A stretch of 64,000 bases of DNA from Mesobacillus jeotgali (GCF_002874535.1 NZ_CP025025.1:3371312-3435311), one strand, 5' to 3'; positions 16,468-26,985 are shown, numbered from the stretch's first letter. Translations and numbers: made by a program. Notes: generated from the letters alone by a model not told the origin.

Positions 16468-18159
16468 TCACTCTTTTTCAGCTAACATTTGCTCGATTCT
16501 CTTCAGGGCACCAGGATCTACTTCTTCAATTGAAGTTGCCGCCTGTTCAAGTGCATCGCGATAATCGTAATTCCGGAAATACTCTTCTGCTTCCCGGAGT
16601 CCCCGGTCAACCGAAGGATATCGGCTGCGGTATCTGTTGCCATATTGAATGACTCGCTCAGCCAGCATGACTGTCTCGACGATTTCTTCAGTCGATGCTT
16701 CAAGCTTTTCAACCGTCAGCACAGCGATTTCTAAATACTGTTGGACAACAGGAATATCCAGCGGCTTCTCCTCAAGCTTTTCATTGACTTGTTTAATGCT
16801 TTCATTTGCATCTCCAAGAAGGTATTTGTATTCCTGTGACAAACCAGGCATATTGCTTTTGGAGACAATACGGATCAGTTCGGAAATCTTTTTCGACAGA
16901 TCCCATACTTTATCCCTGGCCGCCATTTCATCCTTCCTTAGGGCACTCAACTTTTCCATCAATACTTTTTGCTCTTCAACAAGTGCATCAAGCTGCTGCT
17001 TCGCTTCTTCAAGCTCCACCTTTATCAGGCTTTGTGCTGTATCATTTTCAGTAATTCTGTGATCGATTAATTCAAATCGCTTAAGCAAGCCTTTGAGCTG
17101 TTGTTCTACATTCGTTTGTGCCGACAACTCTTTATCATTCAGATGATAGCTCTCCTGGATATGCTTTGTCTCTTCTTTCAACGTCTTGCTTTCTGTTATT
17201 GCTTTTACGAGGGTTTCTTTTGCCTCGTGTTCTGTCTTCGTAATGTATTGTTTAGCCAGAACCTCAGCTTCAAGGAGATCGAATAACTTCTCAACACGTT
17301 CCTTTAACCCCTGAATGCCCTGTTCAGCGATTTCAACATCGCCCTTTTCCAGGGAAGCCCGATATTCGGTCAATTCCTTTACGATTTCCTCAACCTCTTT
17401 TTCTGCGTTCAGATGGTCAAGTACATACCCCTGTGCAGCCATCTCCCTGACTCCGTCCTTCAGTTCGCTGACTTGGGCAGGAATGACCGACTGGCAATCA
17501 TGCAGTAGCGCTGGAATGGATTCCATCTTGCTGGATACCTGTTCAAGCAATGCCTGGATGGACAACACGGTCTCCCTTGCTTCAAGGTAATTCCCATTAT
17601 CCGTCTTTTCATCAAACTCGATGAATTTTGCCTGGATGTTTTCAAGCAAAGCTTCGAGACTAGCCTCAGCACTTCCAAAGCTGTGGCGGTGTGACAGAAG
17701 GTTTTTCTTATTATCCCTGTATTGCTCTTTCAGGCCATCGATTTCTTCACGGTTTTTCTCTTCGCTTCCGACAAGTTCATTCAACTCACCGAGTATTTTT
17801 TTAATCTTATCCTCTGTTTCCGTCAGCTTGCGATCAATGACGGCAAGGGATTCCTTAGCCTTTTTGAATCTGTATTTGTCAATGTACTCCTCAGCATCGA
17901 ACAAATAATCTTCGATCCCTGGCAGCTTGGACGTAACAAGTTCATCCCATTCCTGGCGCCAGCGCTCGAAAAGCTCCTCTGTCTGGCCTGTCATGTTCAG
18001 CTGTTTTACCTTTGACATTTCATCCAGTACCGGCCGGTTCATGATATCGATTTTCCATGACTCATACCGGTCGACCTCACTGTAATACTTCCGTTTCATA
18101 AAATATCCGATTAAAAAAAGAATTATCAATATAGCTATTCCGCCGATTATGTACTCCAT
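16468..18159 (-). CDS. ezrA: Septation ring formation regulator EzrA
   Basis: A 563-residue protein: a single N-terminal membrane segment (IIGGIAILIILFLIGYFM) followed by a long, almost wholly helical spectrin-like cytoplasmic part. It acts at the membrane on FtsZ, preventing extra Z rings and helping septal wall synthesis. Length equals that of known EzrA proteins, and the C-terminal GNRYRSRYPSVDRGLREAEEYFRNYDYRDALE (the QNR-patch region) is kept. The start has GGGGATAACA upstream. Own promoter and terminator, so monocistronic. Confidence 0.96.
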   Translation of the reverse strand: MEYIIGGIAILIILFLIGYFMKRKYYSEVDRYESWKIDIMNRPVLDEMSKVKQLNMTGQTEELFERWRQEWDELVTSKLPGIEDYLFDAEEYIDKYRFKKAKESLAVIDRKLTETEDKIKKILGELNELVGSEEKNREEIDGLKEQYRDNKKNLLSHRHSFGSAEASLEALLENIQAKFIEFDEKTDNGNYLEARETVLSIQALLEQVSSKMESIPALLHDCQSVIPAQVSELKDGVREMAAQGYVLDHLNAEKEVEEIVKELTEYRASLEKGDVEIAEQGIQGLKERVEKLFDLLEAEVLAKQYITKTEHEAKETLVKAITESKTLKEETKHIQESYHLNDKELSAQTNVEQQLKGLLKRFELIDHRITENDTAQSLIKVELEEAKQQLDALVEEQKVLMEKLSALRKDEMAARDKVWDLSKKISELIRIVSKSNMPGLSQEYKYLLGDANESIKQVNEKLEEKPLDIPVVQQYLEIAVLTVEKLEASTEEIVETVMLAERVIQYGNRYRSRYPSVDRGLREAEEYFRNYDYRDALEQAATSIEEVDPGALKRIEQMLAEKE

Positions 18160-18227
18160 TGTTATCCCCCTGGCCTCACAAATTCCAAGTTCTGAATCCT
18201 TCTATATAAAATGAATTTATAAATGCG

Positions 18228-18256
18228 TGTATAATGTATTTATATTACCATGTAAA
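18228..18256 (-). promoter_or_regulatory. ezrA sigma-A promoter
   Basis: On the minus strand TTTACA, 17 bases, TATACA; about 70 bases before the ezrA start. Confidence 0.65.
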
Positions 18257-18352
18257 CGACAATTTTTGACTATTAAATTCATATTTTTTGTTGAAATTAT
18301 CCGAATTAAGCCGATTTAACTTGAAATCTTATATAAAAGGAGGCCTAAAATT

Positions 18353-19153
18353 ATGAAGGATGGCCATGTCCACACATCTTTTTGCCCGCATGGCACTAAA
18401 GATACGATAGAAGATTACGTCGAGAGAGCCCTGGAGCTTGGCTATACAGAAATCACATTCGCTGAGCACGCCCCTCTACCGGAAGGATTCATAGATCCTA
18501 CACCACTGAAGGACAGCGCGATGCGTTATGAAGAATTGGATCGATATTTTCAAACGATTGAAGAAGCCAAAGAAAAGTTCAGAGGGAAAATAAAAATCAA
18601 TACTGGTTTTGAGGTTGATTTTATCGAAGGATACGAGGTTCAGACTGCCAATTTCCTCAACAAATTCGGTCCTCGTCTCGATGACGCCATTCTATCAGTT
18701 CATTTTTTGAAAAACCCTTCCGGAAAATATGATTGTCTTGATTACAGTCCGGACAACTTTGGGGAGATAGCAGAAGCATACGGTTCCGTGGAAAATGTGC
18801 ATCGTCATTACTACCAAACTGTATTGAAATCCATTCTTGCTGATCTCGGGCCATTCAAGCCAAAAAGGATCGGGCATATTACCCTTGCCAATAAATTCCG
18901 CTTAAAATTCCCAATCCAGAATGAGTTTACTGAAGAGATCATTGAAATACTGGAGAATGTTTCGATGCAGGGCTATGAGCTGGATTATAACGGAGCTGGT
19001 ACTGCAAAACCTTTATGCCGTGAACCATATCCTCCAGAATGGGTAGTCAACGAAGCCTTAAAGCATGGGATCAGACTAGTTTACGGTTCTGATGCACACC
19101 AGGCGAAGGAGCTAGGACAGGGACTAGACAGTATGATATTAATACAAAAATAA
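18353..19153 (+). CDS. hisJ: Histidinol-phosphatase HisJ
   Basis: A 266-residue PHP-family phosphatase that hydrolyses histidinol phosphate, the penultimate type of step in histidine synthesis. Metal ligands are visible in DGHVHTSFCPHG at the N-terminus, AEHAPLP near residue 43, and YGSDAHQAKELGQGLD at the C-terminus. GGAGG lies 9 bases before the ATG. The rest of the his operon is not here, as is usual in Bacillus, where hisJ is separate. Divergent from ezrA. Confidence 0.94.
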   Translation: MKDGHVHTSFCPHGTKDTIEDYVERALELGYTEITFAEHAPLPEGFIDPTPLKDSAMRYEELDRYFQTIEEAKEKFRGKIKINTGFEVDFIEGYEVQTANFLNKFGPRLDDAILSVHFLKNPSGKYDCLDYSPDNFGEIAEAYGSVENVHRHYYQTVLKSILADLGPFKPKRIGHITLANKFRLKFPIQNEFTEEIIEILENVSMQGYELDYNGAGTAKPLCREPYPPEWVVNEALKHGIRLVYGSDAHQAKELGQGLDSMILIQK

Positions 19154-19179
19154 GGAAACCGGCATCTTTACCGGTTTCC
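19147..19179. terminator. Shared terminator of hisJ and refZ
   Basis: Stem GGAAACCGG / CCGGTTTCC at 19154-19179. The minus strand continues TTATTTTTGT; the plus strand tail is weaker. It lies exactly between the two convergent stops. Confidence 0.75.
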
Positions 19180-19814
19180 TATATGTTGATCAACATCTTC
19201 TCTTGCATTTGATGGCCTGTACAAAGAGTTCCTTTAATCCATTGTGAAATCTCATGGCTGTACTTGTCTGCAAAGTACTTTTCATGAGGCTGCACATGCA
19301 GAACCTCCGTCACATAATGGGTATTCAAGAACGGCATCGACAGCAGCCCTTTTAATTGTAAAATGCTGAACTGGATGGAGTGCTTTTTAAATTCTCCGTT
19401 CCCCATACCAGCCTCAAGAACCTTTTTAAACATATAGCGTTCTTTTACATGGTAGGTGGACATAATTTCCCTGACAACTTGCGAGTCTATTGTCATCTCT
19501 CTTAAAATAAACCTTGTCAATTGACTGTTTTGGCACTGGTATCTCAATACATTGTCAACCATAGCCTTCAGGCAAATCTCAGCACCGCACTCCAATAACG
19601 AAAAGCCCTTTTCCAATTCTTCAAGATAGCTTTCAAAAAAAACGGTAAAACAATTTTCGAGGAGTCCATTTTTATTCCGGAAGTAGTATGAGATATTAGC
19701 TGCATTTACGTCTGCCCTTGCCGCAATATCCCTTACTGATGTTCCATTGAACCCCTTCGTATTGAATAAGTAGATGGCCGCATCAATAATCGCAGCTTTT
19801 GAATTTTTTCTCAT
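19179..19814 (-). CDS. refZ: TetR family regulator RefZ (YttP)
   Basis: A 211-residue TetR-type DNA-binding protein. The helix-turn-helix region is GTSVRDIAARADVNAANISYYFRNKNGLLE, after the usual AAIIDAAIYLFNTKGF helix. In B. subtilis RefZ binds sites near the origin and adjusts FtsZ ring placement during sporulation; the same order hisJ-yttP-ytsP supports the name. Start at MRKNSK chosen for the GAGGGGC site. No RefZ box was noted in this window, which is expected unless the window is near oriC. Confidence 0.88.
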   Translation of the reverse strand: MRKNSKAAIIDAAIYLFNTKGFNGTSVRDIAARADVNAANISYYFRNKNGLLENCFTVFFESYLEELEKGFSLLECGAEICLKAMVDNVLRYQCQNSQLTRFILREMTIDSQVVREIMSTYHVKERYMFKKVLEAGMGNGEFKKHSIQFSILQLKGLLSMPFLNTHYVTEVLHVQPHEKYFADKYSHEISQWIKGTLCTGHQMQEKMLINI

Positions 19815-19967
19815 TGCTCCGCCCCTCACTTTCCGCAATTAACCTTACTGTTTACCTTTCTGGAAATCATTTAAATTTCCTTTATAAAAAGCTCGACAAA
19901 GTCTCCATTATTTCGCCGATTTTTGATACAATGTAGATTAAAACTTCAAGAATGAGGGGGAAAAACT

Positions 19968-20450
19968 GTGTTTAAAGTCGAAACATACAGCGACAGCCGT
20001 GAAAAAAATTACGATTTATTGATAAAGCAGCTTAAAGCTTTGATAGAGGATGAAAAGAATGCGATTGCGAACTTCAGCAACGCTTCTGCTTTATTGAACC
20101 AATTTCTCGATCGCGTCAACTGGGTCGGCTTTTACCTGATGGAAGATGGCGAGCTGGTCCTCGGACCATTCCAAGGACTTCCAGCCTGTGTAAGAATCCC
20201 GCTCGGCAAAGGAGTTTGCGGAACTGCCGCATCCAAGAAGCAAACAGTAAGAGTTGAAGATGTCCATGCCTTCCCGGGCCACATCGCATGCGATGCCGCA
20301 TCACAATCGGAAATCGTCGTTCCGATGGTCAAGGACGGTCAGGTCATCGGCGTGCTTGACATTGATTCGCCCGAAAAAAATCGCTTTGATGAGCTGGACC
20401 AGCAAAAACTCGAAGAATTTGTTTCTGTACTTGTACAGTATATTCGCTAA
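19968..20450 (+). CDS. ytsP: Free methionine-(R)-sulfoxide reductase (GAF domain), YtsP
   Basis: A 160-residue single-GAF protein. The three cysteines typical of free methionine-R-sulfoxide reductases are all present: C74 (LPACVRIP), C84 (GKGVCGTA) and C108 (HIACDAAS). It would reduce free Met-(R)-SO with thioredoxin. GTG start with AGGGGGAAA upstream. Divergent from refZ, with a TGATACAAT extended -10-like sequence about 40 bases before the start. Confidence 0.92.
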   Translation: MFKVETYSDSREKNYDLLIKQLKALIEDEKNAIANFSNASALLNQFLDRVNWVGFYLMEDGELVLGPFQGLPACVRIPLGKGVCGTAASKKQTVRVEDVHAFPGHIACDAASQSEIVVPMVKDGQVIGVLDIDSPEKNRFDELDQQKLEEFVSVLVQYIR

Positions 20451-20455
20451 CATAG

Positions 20456-20490
20456 AGAAACCCTCCCGTGTTCCGGGAGGGTTTCTAACT
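20456..20490. terminator. Shared terminator of ytsP and the gamma-lyase gene
   Basis: 13-bp stem AGAAACCCTCCCG / CGGGAGGGTTTCT at 20456-20486 between two convergent stops; short T-tracts on both sides. Confidence 0.75.
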
Positions 20491-20506
20491 GAAATGGAGG
20501 ATTCTC

Positions 20507-21718
20507 TTAAATCGAGCCTGTCTCCATAGTGCTTTCTTTCCTGACAGCTTCGAATGCTGCTTCAAGGTCATCCCTTAAATCTTCCCACGCTTCCAATCCA
20601 ACTGACAATCGGAGCATGTTGTCTTTGATCCCCATATTTTCTCTTGCTTCTTTTGGGACTACAGCATGAGTCATTGTCGCAGGGTGCTGGATCAATGTTT
20701 CTGCGTCACCAAGACTTACAGCTATTTTAATGAGCTTTAATTTATTGATGAATGCCTGCGCTTCTTTTTGGCCTCCTTTAATGTTAAAGGAAATCAGGCC
20801 GCCCGGCTTACGCATCTGCTTTTTCGCAATTGCGTAATCAGGATGTTTAGGGTCACCAGGGAAAATGACTTCTTCGACTGCAGGATGATCAGAAAGATAC
20901 GCTGCTAATTTTTCAGCATTATGACAATGACGGTCCATCCTTACCGGCAATGTTTTCAAACCCCTAAGCAATAACCATGCATCAAATGGTGAAATCACGC
21001 CGCCAATGTCTTTTTGCGTTGTCATCGATATTTTAGTCATGATCTCCTTTGGCCCCACTGCTACTCCGGCAATGACATCACCATGTCCGCAAATATACTT
21101 CGTTGCGCTGTGGATGACGAAATCACAGCCAAGTTCGAGCGGATTCTGGAGATATGGCGAACTGAAAGTATTATCAACAACTACTGGAATCCCTTTTTCC
21201 TTCGCAACATCCGCGACCATTTCCAGGTCAACCAGTCTCATTGTTGGGTTGATCGGCGTTTCGATGTAGATGACTCTTGTCTCTGGGGTAATGGCAGCCA
21301 ATACTTCTTCTCTCGTCGACATCATCGAAAAATCATGGTTAATATCATATTTTTCTTTCATAAGCTGCAGCAGTCCGAACGTACATCCATACACTCCCTG
21401 CGAGCAAAGGATGTGGTCGCCTGAGCGTGTCAGCGCTACTAATATCGCAGAAACAGCAGCCATCCCTGAACCAAACGCAAGGGCTTTTTCCCCTTTTTCA
21501 ATCGTTGCCATCCGCTCTTCAAGCATAGCAACTGTAGGGTTTCCAAGACGTGAATAAATGAACCCTTCCTCTTCTCCGGCAAAGCGTCTTTCACCCTGTT
21601 CAGCAGTATCGAAAGTGAACGTACTAGTTTGAAATAATGGCGGCGCAAGGCTTCCCCTGAATTCGTCCGATTTATATCCAGAATGGATAACTTCTGTTTC
21701 GAATTTTCTATCTCCCAT
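20507..21718 (-). CDS. megL: Methionine gamma-lyase (Cys/Met metabolism PLP enzyme)
   Basis: A 403-residue PLP enzyme of the trans-sulfuration family. PLP lysine K207 is in HSATKYICGHGD. The feature that points to methionine gamma-lyase rather than cystathionine lyases is Y110-G111-C112 (GVYGCTFGLL), matching the specific Tyr/Cys pair (Y114, C116) of the Pseudomonas enzyme. It would split methionine to methanethiol, 2-oxobutyrate and ammonia. AGGAGG precedes the ATG. A perfect-consensus cre site lies 22 bases upstream of the start. A cystathionine gamma-lyase cannot be fully excluded. Confidence 0.88.
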   Translation of the reverse strand: MGDRKFETEVIHSGYKSDEFRGSLAPPLFQTSTFTFDTAEQGERRFAGEEEGFIYSRLGNPTVAMLEERMATIEKGEKALAFGSGMAAVSAILVALTRSGDHILCSQGVYGCTFGLLQLMKEKYDINHDFSMMSTREEVLAAITPETRVIYIETPINPTMRLVDLEMVADVAKEKGIPVVVDNTFSSPYLQNPLELGCDFVIHSATKYICGHGDVIAGVAVGPKEIMTKISMTTQKDIGGVISPFDAWLLLRGLKTLPVRMDRHCHNAEKLAAYLSDHPAVEEVIFPGDPKHPDYAIAKKQMRKPGGLISFNIKGGQKEAQAFINKLKLIKIAVSLGDAETLIQHPATMTHAVVPKEARENMGIKDNMLRLSVGLEAWEDLRDDLEAAFEAVRKESTMETGSI

Positions 21719-21739
21719 TACGATTCCTCCTATATGTTC

Positions 21740-21753
21740 TGTAAACGCTTACA
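21740..21753 (-). promoter_or_regulatory. cre site (CcpA operator) before megL
   Basis: TGTAAACGCTTACA fits the consensus TGWAANCGNTNWCA at every position. It lies just upstream of the ribosome binding site, so CcpA bound here would block the transcript or overlap its promoter. ccpA itself is at 35293-36291. Confidence 0.8.
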
Positions 21754-21851
21754 ATTTACCCCCATAATCAGGATATGATATTTACCCCCTTATTGAAAGT
21801 AATTTCTCTCACACCCCCTTAAAAAGTCCTGTGGTCTGTTAAATGAACAAA

Positions 21852-21965
21852 AAGCGCAAGCGCCTCGTTCAGCCCCGACAAGCGCTGGAGGGCCGACCGG
21901 TGAAGTCGTTCTTTGACTTCATTGGGCGGACCGAAGCGACTCGAGGGGCTAGGCGCTGGAGCTGG
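21852..21965 (+). repeat. Dispersed ~115-bp repeat, copy B
   Basis: Complete copy: AAGCGCAAGCGCCTCG at the left, the TGAAGTC / GACTTCA hairpin at 21901-21921, and TCGAGGGGCTAGGCGCTGGA at the right. Lies between the gamma-lyase gene and the GGDEF gene, upstream of both promoters' likely positions. Confidence 0.88.
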
Positions 21966-22020
21966 ATTAAGAAAATACATGTAGTTATCCGCACTAAATA
22001 ATTTTTTGATTTCCTGGTAA

Positions 22021-22053
22021 ACAAAGAAAAAGCACTCGTTTCTGAGTGCTTTT
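22021..22053 (-). terminator. ytrP terminator
   Basis: 10-bp stem AAAAGCACTC / GAGTGCTTTT at 22028-22053, T-rich on the minus strand. Confidence 0.8.
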
Positions 22054-22102
22054 AAGAAATGTGTAAGCTCTTTGGCCAGCCCGGATATTGCTCAAAGTAT
22101 AA

Positions 22103-23995
22103 TTATACTTTATCACTAAAGCAAGACTGGTCTTCATTCTGTACGACTACTTTATTTTTTCCTGAGCCCTTTGCTTTATAAAGAGCCTGGTCCGCCCTTT
22201 TGAACACGGTCTTGGTCGTGTCTTCCTGTCCTCTGATCCATGTGGATACCCCGCATGAAACCGTGACATTCGGGTTCGTATTTTTTTCTACTTTTTCTAC
22301 TAGTCTGTTCGCAATCATGACACCAGTATCGAGAGGAGCCCCTGGCAAATAAATCGCCAGTTCCTCCCCGCCCCATCTGGCACCAATGTCAGTCCCGCGG
22401 ATATTCTGCGCAATCTGGCGGGCCAGCTGGATGAGGACCTCGTCTCCCACCTGATGGCCATACTGATCATTAACGCTTTTAAAATTATCAATATCAATCA
22501 AAATAAAGGTTCCCTGTTGATCTTCAAGCATGGAAAGATTCATTTTGTCATCCAAATACCCACGAGAATACAGCTTCGTCAAATGATCCGTAACAACCAT
22601 TTTCTCCAGCTCTTCACGCAGCATTGAATTGGTAAAAGCCAATGTTGAATGGTGGATAAGAGACTGCAGCAGCTTGAATGTGTCAAACGCAAAGTGATAC
22701 GGCTCCTCATGCATGACAAGTGCAAAACCCTTTAATTCCCCGCTCTGGATCATCGGGACACCCATAATCGAGTGGAAGTGTAAAGAGGAGTCATCACTAT
22801 CAAAGGAGATATCTCCGATGAATAATGGTTCCATTTCCTGCTTGATTCGTTTGGCGATCCTCATTATATAGCTGGAAGCATCCTTTGAAAAGAAAAAGCT
22901 TGTGCTGCCTTGCAGGACTGAGTAATCATCGTGGTCTTCATCAAGCATGATGAAACCGACTTCCTGAGCATTAAAGGATTTGATGATTTGCCCGCAGATA
23001 AACTTCATGGTATCCGTTAGACGAAGGCTTGTATTCAATTGATGCGATGTTTCATTGATCAACTGCAAATCGGCAATCAATTTCCTGGACTGTTCATAAA
23101 GCTTGGCGTTTTCCAACGCACTGCCCGCGGTATTGGCTAGCAACTTGATGAACTCCACCTCATTTTGCGGAAAAACAAGTGAGTTCGGCGCAATGACCTG
23201 CAAAACTCCATAAACACCCTGTTTTCCTTTTAAAGGTGCGTACATGATGGAATTTTTTTCAACAACAGAGTCCTCGAATTGGATTTGCCCGCTTACATAT
23301 GACTGCATAGCAGTCAGGTTATCGCTATCGTATTCAAGGTCTTTAACCGGCAATCCTCCATATCCCTTGTGGTCATGGGACAAAAGCAGGTAGTAGGTAA
23401 AAGAAGGATATACTTCCCTTAGGGTGGATATGATTTCACCAAGCACGGCATCCATATCCATAGTCGAATGGAATTTCTTCGTCACCCTGAATAATTGCTT
23501 ATATCTTTTTTCTTCTTCCATTGTATACGCCAGGCTACGCGCCTTCTCAATGAATAGATTGCACTCATAAGAAAGCCTATTAAAGAACCGGTCTGATAAC
23601 CGGGACAGTGAACCACCGCTGAATTGAAAGCCGAACAAACCCTTTGGTTTTTCATTACCGGCCAATACAAGCAACAGTTCGTACTGAGGCATAGATTCTG
23701 GATATTTAATGAAAGAATAGGGTTTCTCAGTCAATTCACTTACCAGACAATCAGGAAAAGTACCAACCACACTGTCATTTGTTGATAAACGTGTTGTAGC
23801 CTGCAGGTGCATTCCCTGTTTCCATTCCTGGCAGCCGTAGAAGTCAATTTCATCAACTTGCAGGAGTTCTTTTAAAATAACCATCATTTGCGAGAGAACT
23901 TCTAAGAAAGAAAAAGATAATCTGCCAGTACTGATCAAATCAAAAAATCGGCTTTTCAGTTCTAATATAATCTCGCGTTCCAATAATTCTTCCAT
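22103..23995 (-). CDS. ytrP: GAF-GAF-GGDEF diguanylate cyclase, YtrP-like
   Basis: About 630 residues with no membrane segment: an N-terminal region of unknown fold, two GAF-like sensor domains (roughly 165-300 and 315-455) and a C-terminal GGDEF domain. The active site reads GGEEL (ARWGGEELAIYL), which is competent for making c-di-GMP, and an RGTD inhibitory I-site sits five residues before it, so feedback inhibition is expected. Start MEELLER has AGGTGA upstream. In B. subtilis ytrP precedes rpsD as it does here. The ligand of the GAF domains is unknown. Confidence 0.9.
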   Translation of the reverse strand: MEELLEREIILELKSRFFDLISTGRLSFSFLEVLSQMMVILKELLQVDEIDFYGCQEWKQGMHLQATTRLSTNDSVVGTFPDCLVSELTEKPYSFIKYPESMPQYELLLVLAGNEKPKGLFGFQFSGGSLSRLSDRFFNRLSYECNLFIEKARSLAYTMEEEKRYKQLFRVTKKFHSTMDMDAVLGEIISTLREVYPSFTYYLLLSHDHKGYGGLPVKDLEYDSDNLTAMQSYVSGQIQFEDSVVEKNSIMYAPLKGKQGVYGVLQVIAPNSLVFPQNEVEFIKLLANTAGSALENAKLYEQSRKLIADLQLINETSHQLNTSLRLTDTMKFICGQIIKSFNAQEVGFIMLDEDHDDYSVLQGSTSFFFSKDASSYIMRIAKRIKQEMEPLFIGDISFDSDDSSLHFHSIMGVPMIQSGELKGFALVMHEEPYHFAFDTFKLLQSLIHHSTLAFTNSMLREELEKMVVTDHLTKLYSRGYLDDKMNLSMLEDQQGTFILIDIDNFKSVNDQYGHQVGDEVLIQLARQIAQNIRGTDIGARWGGEELAIYLPGAPLDTGVMIANRLVEKVEKNTNPNVTVSCGVSTWIRGQEDTTKTVFKRADQALYKAKGSGKNKVVVQNEDQSCFSDKV

Positions 23996-24228
23996 ATATA
24001 TCACCTGTTTTAAAATCACTTAACAGCGATTTGTAAGTAGCTGTTTGGACAGGCAGCAGCCTGAATTAACTAAAATGATTCATCACGCGGCAAGGTAATA
24101 TCCAAATATTTGAAAAATATAGCAATTACTATTCATTATAACATAGACCTAGTAAAATAGTATGACATAAAAAGACAAACTTTTTAGGGTTAGTTGGCAT
24201 ATTAAAACACTTTAAATAAATTATGACC

Positions 24229-24258
24229 TTGACTTTATAGCATCATAAATTATATAAT
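24229..24258 (+). promoter_or_regulatory. rpsD sigma-A promoter
   Basis: TTGACT, 18 bases, TATAAT: a strong vegetative promoter about 190 bases upstream of the rpsD start. Confidence 0.85.
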
Positions 24259-24265
24259 ACTCTTT

Positions 24266-24440
24266 GTGTAAAATATCGCAGCCTATGTGGTCTACATTAT
24301 GTATGTATTTTGTTCCTCAAACTTTGTTTGATGGTGTATCTCGTAACCCGCTGCTGCTAGGGCGAAGGTACATGAAAACAAAATACCCATAAATGTTCAA
24401 TCACAATCTGTTTTTATTTTACAAAATAAAAACTAAGGAG
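24266..24440 (+). promoter_or_regulatory. Ribosomal S4 autoregulatory leader
   Basis: Between the promoter and the rpsD start lies a structured leader. GTATTTTGTT (24305-24314) and AACAAAATAC (24377-24386) are exact 10-base complements that close a roughly 62-base domain, in keeping with the Firmicutes S4 leader RNA, which S4 binds to repress its own translation. Location and the double-pairing pattern support the call; no covariance model was run. Confidence 0.75.
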
Positions 24441-24449
24441 GAGTCATTC

Positions 24450-25052
24450 ATGGCTCGTTATACCGGCCCAAGCTGGAAACTATCCCGCCGTCTTGGAATT
24501 TCACTAAGCGGTACAGGTAAAGAATTAGAAAAACGCCCTTACGCACCAGGTCCTCATGGTCCTAACCAGCGTAAAAAGCTTTCCGAATACGGATTGCAAT
24601 TACAAGAGAAGCAAAAGCTTCGCCACATGTACGGAGTTACTGAGCGCCAGTTCCGTAACTTGTTCGACAAAGCAGGCAAAATGCCTGGTAAGCACGGCGA
24701 AAACTTCATGATTCTTCTTGAAGCTCGTCTTGACAACGTTGTTTACCGTCTTGGTCTTGCTCGCACTCGTCGTGCAGCTCGCCAGTTAGTAAACCACGGC
24801 CACATCATGGTTGATGGCGCACGCGTAGATATCCCATCTTACCGCGTAGCTCCAGGACAAACAATCACACTTCGTGAAAAGTCTCGCAACCTTGATGTAG
24901 TTAAAGAAGCAATCGAAGTTAACAACTTCGTACCAGACTTCTTGACTTTCGACGCAGACAAGCTAGAAGGAACATTCACTCGTATGCCTGAGCGTTCTGA
25001 ACTTCCAGCTGAAATCAACGAAGCTCTTATCGTTGAATTCTACTCTCGTTAA
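24450..25052 (+). CDS. rpsD: 30S ribosomal protein S4
   Basis: A 200-residue ribosomal protein S4, a primary 16S rRNA binder and assembly initiator. Starts [21 protein letters not shown], with the S4 RNA-binding domain at about residues 90-155 ([34 protein letters not shown]). AAGGAGGAG precedes the ATG at 24450; an in-frame ATG at 24393 is in the leader and is not used. Codon use is that of a highly expressed gene. Confidence 0.99.
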   Translation: MARYTGPSWKLSRRLGISLSGTGKELEKRPYAPGPHGPNQRKKLSEYGLQLQEKQKLRHMYGVTERQFRNLFDKAGKMPGKHGENFMILLEARLDNVVYRLGLARTRRAARQLVNHGHIMVDGARVDIPSYRVAPGQTITLREKSRNLDVVKEAIEVNNFVPDFLTFDADKLEGTFTRMPERSELPAEINEALIVEFYSR

Positions 25053-25065
25053 TAGAGTGCTTAAT

Positions 25066-25100
25066 AAAACCCCGGCCGTTTTGGCTGGGGTTTTTGTTTT
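25066..25100 (+). terminator. rpsD terminator
   Basis: Stem AAAACCCCGGCC / GGCTGGGGTTTT (one G-U) followed by TTTTTGTTTT. Confidence 0.9.
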
Positions 25101-25127
25101 GACACAGAAAAAGTGTAAAAATACACC

Positions 25128-25225
25128 GTTTGCGAATAAACTAGTGGTTTTTGCGAATAAATTTCTTTTTTTGCGAATAAAAGCATATATCTAGCGAATA
25201 AACCCTCCATTTTTGCGAATAAAAA
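25128..25225. repeat. Array of 5 GCGAATAAA boxes, 20-21 bp period
   Basis: GCGAATAAA starts at 25132, 25153, 25173, 25194 and 25215 (spacings 21, 20, 21, 21), four of the five preceded by a T run. The spacer bases differ, so only the box and its spacing are kept. The array lies between the rpsD and tyrS terminators, outside both transcripts. Confidence 0.9.
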
Positions 25226-25246
25226 GAATTATAAAAGGCGAACTCA

Positions 25247-25285
25247 CTAAAAAACAGCCTCCTGGTATCCAGGAAGGCTGTTTTC
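25247..25285 (-). terminator. tyrS terminator
   Basis: Stem AAACAGCCT(C)CTGG with CCAGGAAGGCTGTTT at about 25252-25284 (one bulge), followed on the minus strand by TTTTTTAG. Confidence 0.85.
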
Positions 25286-25327
25286 TTCAATAATATGCAA
25301 AAAGCAACAACGTTTGCGAAAAGATCT

Positions 25328-26885
<1,558 letters not shown>

Positions 26886-26900
26886 AAAGTTAATAAAGCA

Positions 26901-26930
26901 TTTTTACCATAAAGCGATATATGTTGTCAA
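26901..26930 (-). promoter_or_regulatory. tyrS promoter
   Basis: On the minus strand TTGACA, 18 bases, TAAAAA, immediately upstream of the T-box leader. Confidence 0.65.
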
Positions 26931-26985
26931 ATTCGACATAAATTTTCAGAAAAATTCACTTTAACATCTATTCGACAGCCTGTTT

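Noticed and set aside
21719-21850. SAM riboswitch before megL
   Set aside because: The gap is too short before the repeat and lacks the S-box helices.
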